A stretch of 64,000 nt of DNA, from the NCBI RefSeq assembly GCF_003013715.1, contig NC_072818.1, forward strand, positions 248,001-312,000, given 5' to 3'. Of the stretch, positions 28,907 to 37,997 are shown piece by piece. How positions within the stretch are numbered: the stretch's first letter is position 1; the number at the start of each line of letters is the position of its first letter. Position numbers and translations under genes: made by a program. This DNA is from Candidozyma auris (lineage: Eukaryota; Ascomycota; Pichiomycetes; Serinales; Metschnikowiaceae). The notes under the pieces were generated by a model. The model ran no database searches and was not told where the DNA came from. It was given only the letters and a program-made list of their open reading frames with translations.

Positions 28907-29342
28907 GCTTCAAAGGATGTTATTTACTTATGTGGATGCTATGAGTATAAATAAAGCAGACGCTTTGTTTTAAGTTAGACGGCGAATGTGTAGAAAAAAG
29001 GACAAAGGACTCAATTAGCGGTTATATTGACTGCTGACTCCTGCATCTCTAGGGCATCGCCCTATTAATTGCAGTGAATTAGCTTAGATAGTATGAAGGG
29101 AGTTTGCAATGCTATTTTGTGATATTGAAGGGAAGAGACGAAGCCAAATTTGTAGTGACTTCCTTACAAATACTTAAAAACTATCACCACTAGCTTTGTC
29201 AGTTATCACGGCAACCCCGGTCGAAACTTCATGTTCACTAATGCGCAGGCATCTCTCCAATAAATTATGCGAGAGAAGTCGCTATCACTGTCAGGCCCTT
29301 TGTATACATACCACCGCTGGTCGTTGAAGTCAAGCTTTGCTT
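28907..29342. other. MTD1 promoter / GYP1 3' spacer
   Basis: About 440 bp. It carries the Bas1/Gcn4-type TGACTC at 29035-29040 and a TATA-like TATAAATAAA close to the MTD1 start. No gene is seen in it. Confidence 0.5.
29035..29040. promoter_or_regulatory. TGACTC Bas1/Gcn4-type site upstream of MTD1
   Basis: TGACTC lies about 130 bp upstream of the MTD1 ATG (28906), a usual distance for Bas1-Pho2 or Gcn4 activation. The motif is short, so the neighbourhood of BAS1 and known regulation of MTD1 in S. cerevisiae give it weight. Confidence 0.5.
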
Positions 29343-31220
29343 TCACTTAAGATGTGCTGAAGCGTTTTCATAAAGACTTTGCCATATGAAAGCTTCACTC
29401 AACATGAGCTCGACATCTTTCTCTGTCCATGATGATGTAGGGGGATTTTGTAAAAATAAAAGGATCTCTTGAAAATCTCTTTGCTTAAGTTCGCCTGCAA
29501 ATTTGATGAGGAACGCGGCGCAAACATAGACATGGAAGTTATTGAATCCAAGTGGCGTCTCGCTTAGATAAGTATCCCACATCCGTATAATAAGTTCTAT
29601 GGAAAGCTCTCTCATTAACAAGCAGTTCATCCAGCGAAAGGCAAACTGAATAAAATCAACGCCTTCACATTCCAAGTGTTCGAGTAGCGAATTATCGATC
29701 TTCGAAATAAGGTTCCGTAAATCATTAACTTGACGTATAATACCAGGCTGCTCATGAATGTAGTTGTCCGTTATATTATCTAATAGTTTGGAGAGACACC
29801 AGAATGTATCGGCCTCTATAATTGAGGTTACCCTCGAAGAAAGCCGGTTTGTATCAAAAGTTTCCCAAGTGTATGTATCCAAGATCGGATCGTTAAGGAG
29901 CTCGTTCTCACAGGAATCTGCGCCTTCTTCATCAATCATTCCTGGAATAATGAGGGCACTAGGAATTTGCCCCCGACCTGATTTACTGGCTTTTCGTTGT
30001 TGGAGCTGCCAAAGATAATGGCCCAAAAAGATCTGATAGAATGGAGTACACAAGTCATTAATACCTTGAACGTAGCCACTTGCTGGATGTCGGATAGCCC
30101 ATAAATACAAGACTTTTCGAAGCGACTTCTGAGTAGCCTCGTACCCAAAGAGCTTAATAGTTGGACTTGTTCTTTTAACATCGATCTTGATCTGATGATT
30201 AAGTTGCTTATCTTTATTGGCACTGTTATCACGATTACTTGAAACAGGTAACAGCGACGTTGATGCGTTATTAGGGGTGACTTTACCGTCAAAAAGAGCC
30301 TCAACGTTTGCATCATGGAGGCCATCGAGATACTCCTGTCGTTTGCGTTTCAAGGTAGAACTTTGTCTTGCCTTGTTCGTAGGTAGATATCCTAATAGCA
30401 TCTGCCAGGTTAACGCTCTTAATTCTCGAGGTATACCGTTCCACGAAAGCTTCTTGAGATGTCGCATATTGACGCTGCTTTCGTCTTCGGTAAGAATGCT
30501 CTTGAATTTCATGAACTTGGTATTTTGACTCTTCATTTGAGCTTCTAACCTTAACTCATTACCATGATCCCGCGGACTGTTTGTGCCAGCATTAGGATCC
30601 ACCTCGGAGCTTACTGGGAACTCAGGATGAAGGGTATTGATTAAAATATCGCTGTTTTGGTGGCCATTTTCCCTCAGGAATGCATCAGGTTGCTGCGAAC
30701 CGCTCAGATACGATTTCTGCTTTCCCCGTGGTTCTGTTTCGTCAATGACTGCATCCCAATCATCGTCTAAATCTGTATATGTTGGTCTCCTGTATCCTTT
30801 TCTTGATGGATTGCTCGATCCACTGACGGCCCTGCTCAAGTAAAAAGGAGACGACAGTCTACTGGTCTTGTCTTCCGTCCCATCCAATGGTGGGGTACTC
30901 ATTCCTTGCTGAGACAGAGAACGGTTATACCGTGGCTTCTGTCCCATTGTTGATGGTCTATGCCCTATTTCACCGCCTCCTAGATCTTGCCTCGCAGTGC
31001 CATACGACAAATTTCCATAAATGTTGCTATTCGCTTCGAGAACGCTTTCTTCAATTCCGGCCCTCCTAGGCAGTGCCAGCAACTGCAGGTTAGAGTTCCC
31101 GGTTAAAGAGAGGTTTTTGAGGAAAGACAGGAGGTTTTTTCCCTTACCACCTTTCTCCCCAAAAATGAACTCGTTGTTCAGATTGTAAACCTGGGACATT
31201 TCTTGTTTTTTTTTGGGCAT
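29343..31220 (-). CDS. GYP1: Rab GTPase-activating protein Gyp1 (TBC domain)
   Basis: A complete 625-aa protein. A Ser-rich, unstructured N-terminal half precedes the TBC domain (about 255-610). Key catalytic features are IKIDVKRTSPTIKLF (arginine finger near residue 348) and IRHPASGYVQGINDL (glutamine finger near 385), the dual-finger mechanism of TBC GAPs. SWNGIPRELRALTWQMLLGYLP marks the domain start. Gyp1 is a Golgi GAP for Ypt1 and helps hand over between Rabs in the secretory pathway. The first Met (31220) follows a T-rich leader; a second Met at codon 8 (MSQVYNLNNEF) is an equally plausible start. Confidence 0.88.
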   Translation of the reverse strand: MPKKKQEMSQVYNLNNEFIFGEKGGKGKNLLSFLKNLSLTGNSNLQLLALPRRAGIEESVLEANSNIYGNLSYGTARQDLGGGEIGHRPSTMGQKPRYNRSLSQQGMSTPPLDGTEDKTSRLSSPFYLSRAVSGSSNPSRKGYRRPTYTDLDDDWDAVIDETEPRGKQKSYLSGSQQPDAFLRENGHQNSDILINTLHPEFPVSSEVDPNAGTNSPRDHGNELRLEAQMKSQNTKFMKFKSILTEDESSVNMRHLKKLSWNGIPRELRALTWQMLLGYLPTNKARQSSTLKRKRQEYLDGLHDANVEALFDGKVTPNNASTSLLPVSSNRDNSANKDKQLNHQIKIDVKRTSPTIKLFGYEATQKSLRKVLYLWAIRHPASGYVQGINDLCTPFYQIFLGHYLWQLQQRKASKSGRGQIPSALIIPGMIDEEGADSCENELLNDPILDTYTWETFDTNRLSSRVTSIIEADTFWCLSKLLDNITDNYIHEQPGIIRQVNDLRNLISKIDNSLLEHLECEGVDFIQFAFRWMNCLLMRELSIELIIRMWDTYLSETPLGFNNFHVYVCAAFLIKFAGELKQRDFQEILLFLQNPPTSSWTEKDVELMLSEAFIWQSLYENASAHLK

Positions 31221-31461
31221 GGTCGAGATATGTAGCCAAATACAACTTTAAGTAGAACCTTCAGAATTATAATTATGGCTAAATGTATTTGTTGGTGTCC
31301 ATTCACAACTTGTACTCACCAGGAGATCTGTTTAACTACTGAAGGCATGCGTACCACAATTCTCCCCGGACTGCAGAAAAACCCCACCAATAGCTCTACT
31401 ACCGTAATCGTACATATGTGATACTATAGCATTAGTTTATATTTCTATATTAAAGATGCTT

Positions 31462-33105
31462 CTAAGCAGCCGCCTTTATTTCACCCTTTACTGCGGTCGA
31501 TCCTTGCTTCACTTCTCTTCCGGACAAATGCAACACACCGTTCTGAGTGATGTTGATGATCACTTCCAAGTTGGAATTTGGCTTCAAGTCAGTGAGAGCC
31601 AACTTGGCCAACAACTCGCCGGTTAGGTATTCAACTTCTCTATTGATCTCCGGCTCCTCGTCAGATTCATCCTCAGAGTCCTCCTCCTCTTCTCTCTTTG
31701 GTGCAGGCTCTATAACAGTCTCCTTCACGTTTCTCTTACCTTCGAACAATTCAATGACAACATCGGACGCATCGCCATTCGTGACCTCAAGAGATTTTTT
31801 GATTGGATAAGCTGTCTCTGCAACCAAAATTGGCACAAAGTTGCCAGCGGCGTCCTTGATTCCAATTGGCTTGGCCAAATGCTGGGTGTTGACAACGATG
31901 GGCTGCAAAGACTCGTGTATTTCCTCATCATCAAAAGTCTCAACTAAGGCAGCCTGCAAAGCAGCTCCTCTGGTGGACAACTCTTCGGGGTAGGCAGCCT
32001 TAGGGTCCAAAGATGGGGCAACCACGGTAATGGATTCTGGGAAAATAAACTGAATGTTGGAGGCTAACTTAACAACGTTGGATGATCCGCCGGCTAAAAG
32101 AACCTCATCAATGTCTAGAGGCTCCAAACCGGCTTTCAGGACTACCAGCTCGACGAAAGCAGTCATTTCTGATAATGGCTTTCTGGCGGCCAATTCAAAT
32201 CTCAATCTGTTGATGTTAGACAAGAAATCAAAGCCGTCAGCAAGAGACTCAATCGAAAATGACGATGTTGGAACGTTGGACAAAGTCTTCTTGGTGACAA
32301 TGGACTCTGATTTTAACTTGGCCAAGCTTCTGGCACTGCCTTTAGCGTCAGCCTTAAACTTCTTCTGAAATTCCTTGGCGAAGTGGTCTGAGAGAGCATC
32401 ATCCAAATCGTCACCACCTAGCTTGTGGTTGTGGACAGTAGCCAATATAGTCATGATGCCGCCTCTCACAGAGATCACAGCGGCGTCCGATCTGATACCA
32501 CCGAAGTCAGCGACAACATAAAGCTTGTCCTTGAGCATAGCCTCTTCCCCTGAAGAAGTCAAATGAGAAAGCAATGCAGCAGATGGCTCATTGATAAACT
32601 GCAAGACCTTCAAGCCAGCAGCCTCCACCGATTTGTTAAGCAAGTCCTTCTGGTGCTTTGAGAAGTCAGTGGGCACCGTCAACACAGCCTTTTCCACTTT
32701 GCGTCCAAGGTAGTCCTCAGCAGCGCTTCTCAATTGCTTGAAATGTCTTGTGACAGCTTCCTCCACTGTGACGATCTCGTCACCATCTTCTCTAGCAATC
32801 TTGTATCCAATACCACCGTCTGCAGTCTTAATAGGTTGAGCACCAGCAGAAGAGGCCCAGAAGTCAACCTCGTCGTATTTCTTGCCAATGTAGTCTCTAA
32901 AGTTAATGATGGTGTTCTTTGGGTTTCTCACTAGTTGCGATCTGGCCTGAGCACCGTGGTATTCATCGATTCCCACGTACGAAAGAACGGAGGGAATGGC
33001 TCTGTCACCATCAGGGTTGGCGATCACATCGACTCTGCCATCCTGAGTGGCAACTGCAATCGAGGATGATGTGTTACCGAAAGTGATACCGATTACACTA
33101 GACAT
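31462..33105 (-). CDS. SSZ1: Ribosome-associated Hsp70-like protein Ssz1
   Basis: I choose ATG 33105 (547 aa), which gives MSSVIGITFGNTSSSIAV as in the S. cerevisiae protein; the longer frame begins with a GTG. The N-terminal Hsp70 ATPase-like domain (about 1-390) includes VIANPDGDRAIPSVLSYVG, AVLTVPTDFS, FINEPSAALLSHL and VVADFGGIRSDAAVISVRGG. It is followed by a short, acidic, atypical substrate-binding region. Ssz1 forms the ribosome-associated complex with the J-protein Zuo1 and stimulates Ssb Hsp70 acting on nascent chains. It binds ATP but does not need to hydrolyse it. The leader just upstream has T and A runs typical of highly expressed genes. Confidence 0.95.
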   Translation of the reverse strand: MSSVIGITFGNTSSSIAVATQDGRVDVIANPDGDRAIPSVLSYVGIDEYHGAQARSQLVRNPKNTIINFRDYIGKKYDEVDFWASSAGAQPIKTADGGIGYKIAREDGDEIVTVEEAVTRHFKQLRSAAEDYLGRKVEKAVLTVPTDFSKHQKDLLNKSVEAAGLKVLQFINEPSAALLSHLTSSGEEAMLKDKLYVVADFGGIRSDAAVISVRGGIMTILATVHNHKLGGDDLDDALSDHFAKEFQKKFKADAKGSARSLAKLKSESIVTKKTLSNVPTSSFSIESLADGFDFLSNINRLRFELAARKPLSEMTAFVELVVLKAGLEPLDIDEVLLAGGSSNVVKLASNIQFIFPESITVVAPSLDPKAAYPEELSTRGAALQAALVETFDDEEIHESLQPIVVNTQHLAKPIGIKDAAGNFVPILVAETAYPIKKSLEVTNGDASDVVIELFEGKRNVKETVIEPAPKREEEEDSEDESDEEPEINREVEYLTGELLAKLALTDLKPNSNLEVIINITQNGVLHLSGREVKQGSTAVKGEIKAAA

Positions 33106-33346
33106 GGTAGTAAATTCTCCGATAATATATAGATCTTGCCTTAGTTCCACTTTTTTTTTTCTATTAGCTTGAGCTCTTCTCGCTGCGAAGCTCCTACATT
33201 ACATGCAGGTCCTTACTACTGACAGCTATATTTTTCATGATTGGCAGGGTGCGAATATTTACAAGTTACTGAAGCCACAAAATCAATACAGTGCGCAAGA
33301 TTAGAAGTAAGAAAATAACTGAACTCTGATGGAATTGTTGAAGCTC

Positions 33347-33356
33347 AAAAAAAAAA
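33347..33356 (-). terminator. T10 Pol III terminator of tRNA-Ala
   Basis: Ten consecutive T on the minus strand begin two bases after the mature 3' end of tRNA-Ala(CGC). Confidence 0.85.
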
Positions 33357-33357
33357 G

Positions 33358-33430
33358 TGGACGAGTCCGGATTTGAACCGAAGACCTTTCACATGCGAAG
33401 CGAACGCGCTACCAACTGCGCCACACGCCC
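33358..33430 (-). tRNA. tRNA-Ala(CGC)
   Basis: A 73-nt cloverleaf with acceptor strands GGGCGTG/CTCGTCC, which include the G3:U70 wobble pair that identifies tRNA-Ala. The anticodon loop TTCGCAT reads CGC for codon GCG, and the B box is GGTTCAAATCC. It has no intron. The U6:U69 mismatch in the acceptor stem is shared with my recollection of yeast tRNA-Ala(AGC). A dedicated CGC isoacceptor is absent from S. cerevisiae, as far as I recall, so it is a useful marker. Confidence 0.93.
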
Positions 33431-33491
33431 TCACTTTCTTAAAGTGTCTTATATGCAAAGACCATAAACAAGTACCTGAAAGTAGCGTTGC

Positions 33492-33499
33492 TCACGTGA
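33492..33499. promoter_or_regulatory. TCACGTGA palindrome (E-box)
   Basis: A perfect CACGTG-centred palindrome between tRNA-Ala and NSA1, about 480 bp upstream of the NSA1 ATG. It is a Cbf1/Pho4/Tye7-type site by sequence. Confidence 0.4.
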
Positions 33500-33908
33500 T
33501 CCTTGGTTTAAGAAAAGCAATCTCGAAACAGAACTTAAAGATTCACACTTTGTAGATAATGGAGGAACTCGTCGATCTATAAACAAAAGAAAAATCCTGT
33601 ATTCTATATTGTCATTGAGTTATGTAGCATTTTATAATTTGAGTTAGGGTGTTGTCCTTCTTAAGCTTACCCTTCATCAAGTGTCTAGCAAAAAAGATTT
33701 GAAAGCTCGATATAACTTTAAATTTTTTGTATATAAAAAAGGTAACGGCCAGATTTCCCATAGCAATATAGTTTTATTTACATTAATCGGTATATGTTGT
33801 CTTAACAAAAAAAAAAAAAAAAAGGGGATCCTCTAGAAAAGAAGAAAGAAAGCTCTTTTGACGCAGTACATGGCTCGCTTTAATATGAGGAGTAGGTGGA
33901 TCATGATG

Positions 33909-33916
33909 ATCATCGC
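33909..33916. promoter_or_regulatory. PAC-like element upstream of NSA1
   Basis: ATCATCGC on plus reads GCGATGAT on minus, seven of eight positions of the PAC consensus. It lies about 65 bp upstream of the NSA1 ATG, as expected for a ribosome-biogenesis gene. Confidence 0.4.
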
Positions 33917-33981
33917 GCATCTACAGTGCTAGTGTTACCTTTTTTTTCACCGCTATAAATCGTTCCATATCACTGCATCAA

Positions 33982-35265
33982 ATGAAGTTTCTTGTATCTT
34001 CCGATGAAACGGGTAATTTAAAGGAAGTGGTTTGTGCTGAGGGCACCGATACCTCCTCAAAAGAAGCAATTCAGCCCGAACTCGTAAGAAGTATCTTGAC
34101 TCAATCAGACTACACCAATGTTAGAACAAGAATAACCCATATGACAGTTGTGAAAGACATTTTGGTCACTGCTCGAATGGGCGGAATCGTGAATTTTTAT
34201 AGCATATCTGCTGACGAATCACACGAGTATGGAGCCACGCTTCAGACTTATAAGTTGAAGTGTGATGAGGGCTCCAATCCTGTCTCTTTGATACACTTAG
34301 AGGCATTGGGGTGTTTAATGGTCGCCCTTGACTCCGCAGAAGTGTTTGTGCTTAGTATAGAAGGAGGTGAATCTGAGATACCTGTATCCTTAAGACTACC
34401 GGGACGTCTGGGCAAGAATTCGCAGCCTATTAGCGTTTTCGTACAAAATCCCTACGAACCAGGAATTTTTGCATATGGCGGCAAGTGCAATGATCTTCAA
34501 GTGGTGAAACTCTTCGACAAGAAGCGTATGAAGAACGGAGCCAAAATCTTCAATAGCGGGTCAAGGGTGACCCCCGAGGTGGTTTTTCAAGCAGAAAATG
34601 TCGAGCCCGATCACTTGGGTTTAGATGTTCCAGTATGGATAACCGGCATTTTGTTCCAAAAAAATGCTGGCAAAAAGGGGTTCAAGATGGTAACATCCAC
34701 AGGGTACGGCCAAATAAGACTATACGACACGAGCTTAGAAGAGGAGCCCATAGGGTCCTACAAGATTTGTGAGAAACCAATAAGAGTCTTGCAATTTGCC
34801 ACAGATCACGAAGATGAAGTCATCGTGGCAGACTCGCACAACTTTGTTGCTCGTGTATCGCTATTTAAGGTCGACGCCAAAGCAGAACGCATAGTGTCAG
34901 CCTCGGCAGGAACCTTTTATAAACCTTCCTTAAAGATTTTGGGCAAATATTCCAAGGGAGGTAATACTGGTGCCATAAATAGCATCGCTCGATCTCCACT
35001 GAGAAACGTTGTAGCCACCGGCGGATTGGACCGCTACTTGCGTGTCTTTGATGTTCAGACGCGAAATTTACTCGCCAAAGTATACCTTGGGACGCAGATA
35101 AGCAGCTTGCTATTTATCGAAGATGATGGTTTGAGTAACCTTGACCGCGACCAGGCGGAACTGGCACTCGAAGATCAAAATGATGACGAAATCTGGGAGC
35201 AGCTAGATCATAACGCAGGCTCAGACGATGATCTCAAGATAACCAAAAGGAGAAGACGCATATAA
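33982..35265 (+). CDS. NSA1: Pre-60S ribosome assembly factor Nsa1 (WD40)
   Basis: A complete 427-aa beta-propeller protein. The start MKFLVSSDETGNLKEVVCAEGTDTS parallels the S. cerevisiae Nsa1 start. Further matches are FAYGGKCNDLQVVKLFD, LDVPVWITGI, VVATGGLDRYLRVFDVQTRNLLAKVYLG and a terminal basic, Lys/Arg-rich tail. Nsa1 is a nucleolar component of early pre-60S particles, working with Rrp1, Rpf1 and Mak16. The stop lies 5 bp from that of the convergent SEH1, so the two transcripts probably overlap at their 3' ends. Confidence 0.88.
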   Translation: MKFLVSSDETGNLKEVVCAEGTDTSSKEAIQPELVRSILTQSDYTNVRTRITHMTVVKDILVTARMGGIVNFYSISADESHEYGATLQTYKLKCDEGSNPVSLIHLEALGCLMVALDSAEVFVLSIEGGESEIPVSLRLPGRLGKNSQPISVFVQNPYEPGIFAYGGKCNDLQVVKLFDKKRMKNGAKIFNSGSRVTPEVVFQAENVEPDHLGLDVPVWITGILFQKNAGKKGFKMVTSTGYGQIRLYDTSLEEEPIGSYKICEKPIRVLQFATDHEDEVIVADSHNFVARVSLFKVDAKAERIVSASAGTFYKPSLKILGKYSKGGNTGAINSIARSPLRNVVATGGLDRYLRVFDVQTRNLLAKVYLGTQISSLLFIEDDGLSNLDRDQAELALEDQNDDEIWEQLDHNAGSDDDLKITKRRRRI

Positions 35266-35270
35266 ACGTA

Positions 35271-36425
35271 TCATCGATCAGCGGGTTGCTTCTGTGAATT
35301 AGAAAGTCTCTCAGGGTTGTATTGACGAAAGTCCAGGCGATTGCTACTATTGATTTCGCTCATGCACTGCCACTCGTTCATATAGTTTTGTTTCCAGAGA
35401 CGGACTTTCCCGTCATCACCAGCTGAGCTCAAAATTGTGCCTGTGTTGTTCCATGAAACTCGCCAAACTTCTTGTTTGTGGTGATCAAGCTTTCCCACAA
35501 GATCAATTGTTAAGCCGCCTTCTTTAGACTCTGTGGCCTTAAATATTCTTATGTAACCGTCTTTACAGCCTGTAGCTATTAGGTGATAGCTCCTTCCCAT
35601 CGAGGGTGCCCAACTCACAGAGCGAATGAGACCATTGTGCTCTGGGAGATTACAAATTCTTTTATATTTTGCTCTTTCATTCGATTTCCCCACAGAGTTT
35701 GAATTATTAGGATCATTGACATCTTCCGGTGGACGATTGTTCAACATTTGATCTGCCGTCAGTGCAGCACTATCATTCTCCATATCATGGCCATTACCAG
35801 TCTCATCCTCCTCTTCGGAAATCGTGCTGTAGACGAAGCCCTGGTCTAGCGCTATGATACACAACATTTCCTCTTTAGAGAACTTTGCTGGACACCACTC
35901 GAGACAGAAGCTACTCTGAAGACTTTTGGCAGGGAGCAGCAGCGTCAAGACAGGTATCTCAGCCGTGAGGCTCCACACTGTCAAGTCGGAAGGCTCAACT
36001 GATTCGTAGATGTGGACAATACCATCAGAGCCAACACATCCGAGTTTAAAGCCCAAGTGTGGTGGAGCAAAAACGACATCGTAGATGGGCCCAAATGACT
36101 CGAATGCTAAAGTAGCTAACTTTGTCCATCTTCTTCCCGATCCATGAAGTTCACTAGGAACTTCTTGCCAAAGCTTCACTGTGCGGTCGTACGAACAGGA
36201 CGCAAGGATTTTCAAGCTGGAGAATTCTGGATGGGCCCACGAAAGCTTCACAACCAGGGAATCGTGCGCCTTCCACAGATCGTTGAGTACCCACGCAGAC
36301 GACGAAGTATCTAACTCAAAGACCTTAACATGTTGATCTGAAGAAGCTGTAGCGACATGTTTTCCATAAAAATCGTACTTAATGTCATGCACTAGCTCCT
36401 CATGACCAGTTTGAAAAACATGCAT
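35271..36425 (-). CDS. SEH1: Nucleoporin / SEACAT subunit Seh1 (WD40)
   Basis: A complete 384-aa WD40 protein. It starts MHVFQTGHEELVHDIKYDFYGKHVATAS and continues SSDQHVKVFELD, the conserved Seh1 N-terminus. Later come ILASCSYDRTVKLWQE, GCKDGYIRIFKA and LSSAGDDGKVRLWKQNYMNEWQC. An acidic, Asn-rich insertion (about 210-255) separates two blades. Seh1 serves both in the Nup84 (Y) subcomplex of the nuclear pore and in the SEACAT complex that regulates TORC1. The gene is divergent from ALG7, with 96 bp between the preferred starts. Confidence 0.9.
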   Translation of the reverse strand: MHVFQTGHEELVHDIKYDFYGKHVATASSDQHVKVFELDTSSSAWVLNDLWKAHDSLVVKLSWAHPEFSSLKILASCSYDRTVKLWQEVPSELHGSGRRWTKLATLAFESFGPIYDVVFAPPHLGFKLGCVGSDGIVHIYESVEPSDLTVWSLTAEIPVLTLLLPAKSLQSSFCLEWCPAKFSKEEMLCIIALDQGFVYSTISEEEDETGNGHDMENDSAALTADQMLNNRPPEDVNDPNNSNSVGKSNERAKYKRICNLPEHNGLIRSVSWAPSMGRSYHLIATGCKDGYIRIFKATESKEGGLTIDLVGKLDHHKQEVWRVSWNNTGTILSSAGDDGKVRLWKQNYMNEWQCMSEINSSNRLDFRQYNPERLSNSQKQPADR

Positions 36426-36521
36426 CGTGTGCTGTGCTCGATACCATTATTGTCTCTAATTTATGCGCGTTTCCCAACACTTCCACGCCTACGTCCATCA
36501 CCACTGCTTCGGTTCTTCACC

Positions 36522-37997
36522 ATGCGAACTGCGCTTACAATAGCTCTATTGGGCGTGGCCACCGTGCTCGTTCGCTTTGACAATCCATTGCAAACTCTGA
36601 TTGCCTTTGGCTTGTTTGGCTTCGCGTTCACGGCACGCTTGATCCCCAAGTTAGGCCCAAGCTTCAAGAAGGCCGGTTTGCAAGGGCGAGACATGTCCAA
36701 ATCATGCCCTGTAGAACCGATTCCAGAGTCTATGGGGATTGTTTCATCCGTGACATATATTATATTGCTCGTACTTATCATTCCATTCGTGTTTTTCAAG
36801 TACTTGGTGTCGTATTCGTCAATTGCTAATGACGACGATATGCTAGCCAATTATAGAACACAATACAAAACCTCCCAGGGAAATCAACTCTTTCCTCACA
36901 ATAAGTTGGCAGAATACTTGAGTGGAGCCTTGTGTCTACTAAGCACGATTCTCTTGGGCATCTTCGACGACTTGTTCGATATTCGCTGGAGACATAAGTT
37001 TTTTTTGCCAGCAGTCGCCTCTCTTCCGTTGCTAATAGTGTACTACGTGGACTTCAGTGTTACATCAATTGTTGTCCCTGGCTTTATCACAAAGTCACCA
37101 GCCGGAGTGTGGGTTTTGATTGCCTTCAATCAAGTATTTCAAGCGACAAATTCGTTTATCACTCGCATCACAGGCCTCAAGTTCACCACTCTTGCCATTG
37201 ATTACGATATTAATAGTACGGTACCAAGCCTCCTTGATTTGGGAATTTTTTATTATGGTTATATGTCAGCATTGTCCATATTTTGTCCCAATGCCATCAA
37301 CATTCTAGCTGGTATAAATGGTTTGGAAGTGGGACAATCCATTGTTTTAGGCGTATTACTATTATTGAATGACATCTGTTACCTATCAACATCATCAATA
37401 TCACAGGCTGCCCGTGATTCACACTTATTTTCAGCCATCTTTCTCATGCCTTTCATAGGGGTGTCAGCTGGACTCTACTTATACAATAAGTATCCCTCCC
37501 AGGTTTTTGTGGGGGATACCTACTGCTATTTCAGCGGCATGGTCTTCGCTGTCGTTGGTATTTTGGGACACTTTTCGAAAACATTGTTGATGTTGTTCTT
37601 CATCCAAATCGTGAACTTTCTTTACTCCGTACCCCAATTGTTTCATGTCGTGCCTTGTCCAAGGCACAGATTACCCAAGTATAATCCCTCAGATAACTTG
37701 ATGTATCCGAGTTATGCGACAATAGATGAAAAAGGATTTGGTAGAATGCTTCTTGCCATACTTTCAAGCTTAAAGTTTGTCGCAGTTAAAAGGAGCGAAC
37801 TGGGAGAAATCACAGAATTTTCGAATCTTACAATCATCAATCTTGTTTTGGTATGGTTTGGTCCTCAAAGGGAGGACACTCTTTGCAATCTTCTTCTAGC
37901 GATACAATTTTGCATTGGCCTTTTCATGCTTGTCTTGCGTCATACTCTTGGTCCTTGGCTTTTCGGGTATGATAATTTATCGTGGGGAGTGAAATAA
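36522..37997 (+). CDS. ALG7: UDP-GlcNAc:dolichyl-phosphate GlcNAc-1-P transferase
   Basis: I choose ATG 36522 (491 aa), in a CACC-ATG context. An in-frame ATG at 36402 would extend the protein by 40 residues and overlap the SEH1 coding start. Alg7 makes dolichyl-PP-GlcNAc, the first step of N-glycan assembly on the cytosolic ER face, and is the tunicamycin target. The protein is polytopic (about ten spans). Conserved features are LIPKLGPSFKKAGLQGRDMSK, the Mg-binding GIFDDLFDIRWRHKF loop, NAINILAGINGLEVGQS and the VFVGDTYCYFSGM motif. ALG9 in this window acts later in the same pathway. Confidence 0.92.
   Translation: MRTALTIALLGVATVLVRFDNPLQTLIAFGLFGFAFTARLIPKLGPSFKKAGLQGRDMSKSCPVEPIPESMGIVSSVTYIILLVLIIPFVFFKYLVSYSSIANDDDMLANYRTQYKTSQGNQLFPHNKLAEYLSGALCLLSTILLGIFDDLFDIRWRHKFFLPAVASLPLLIVYYVDFSVTSIVVPGFITKSPAGVWVLIAFNQVFQATNSFITRITGLKFTTLAIDYDINSTVPSLLDLGIFYYGYMSALSIFCPNAINILAGINGLEVGQSIVLGVLLLLNDICYLSTSSISQAARDSHLFSAIFLMPFIGVSAGLYLYNKYPSQVFVGDTYCYFSGMVFAVVGILGHFSKTLLMLFFIQIVNFLYSVPQLFHVVPCPRHRLPKYNPSDNLMYPSYATIDEKGFGRMLLAILSSLKFVAVKRSELGEITEFSNLTIINLVLVWFGPQREDTLCNLLLAIQFCIGLFMLVLRHTLGPWLFGYDNLSWGVK

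Larger units (their letters stand above)
33431..33981. other. NSA1 promoter region
   Basis: About 550 bp between tRNA-Ala and NSA1. It contains TCACGTGA (33492-33499), an AAATTTTTT RRPE-like run near 33720, a poly-A run near 33807-33823 and the PAC-like element at 33909-33916. No gene is seen. Confidence 0.5.

Noticed and set aside
33807..33823. Poly-A tract as a possible retroposon tail
   Set aside because: No target-site duplication or source gene remnant next to it; such tracts are ordinary promoter elements in yeasts.
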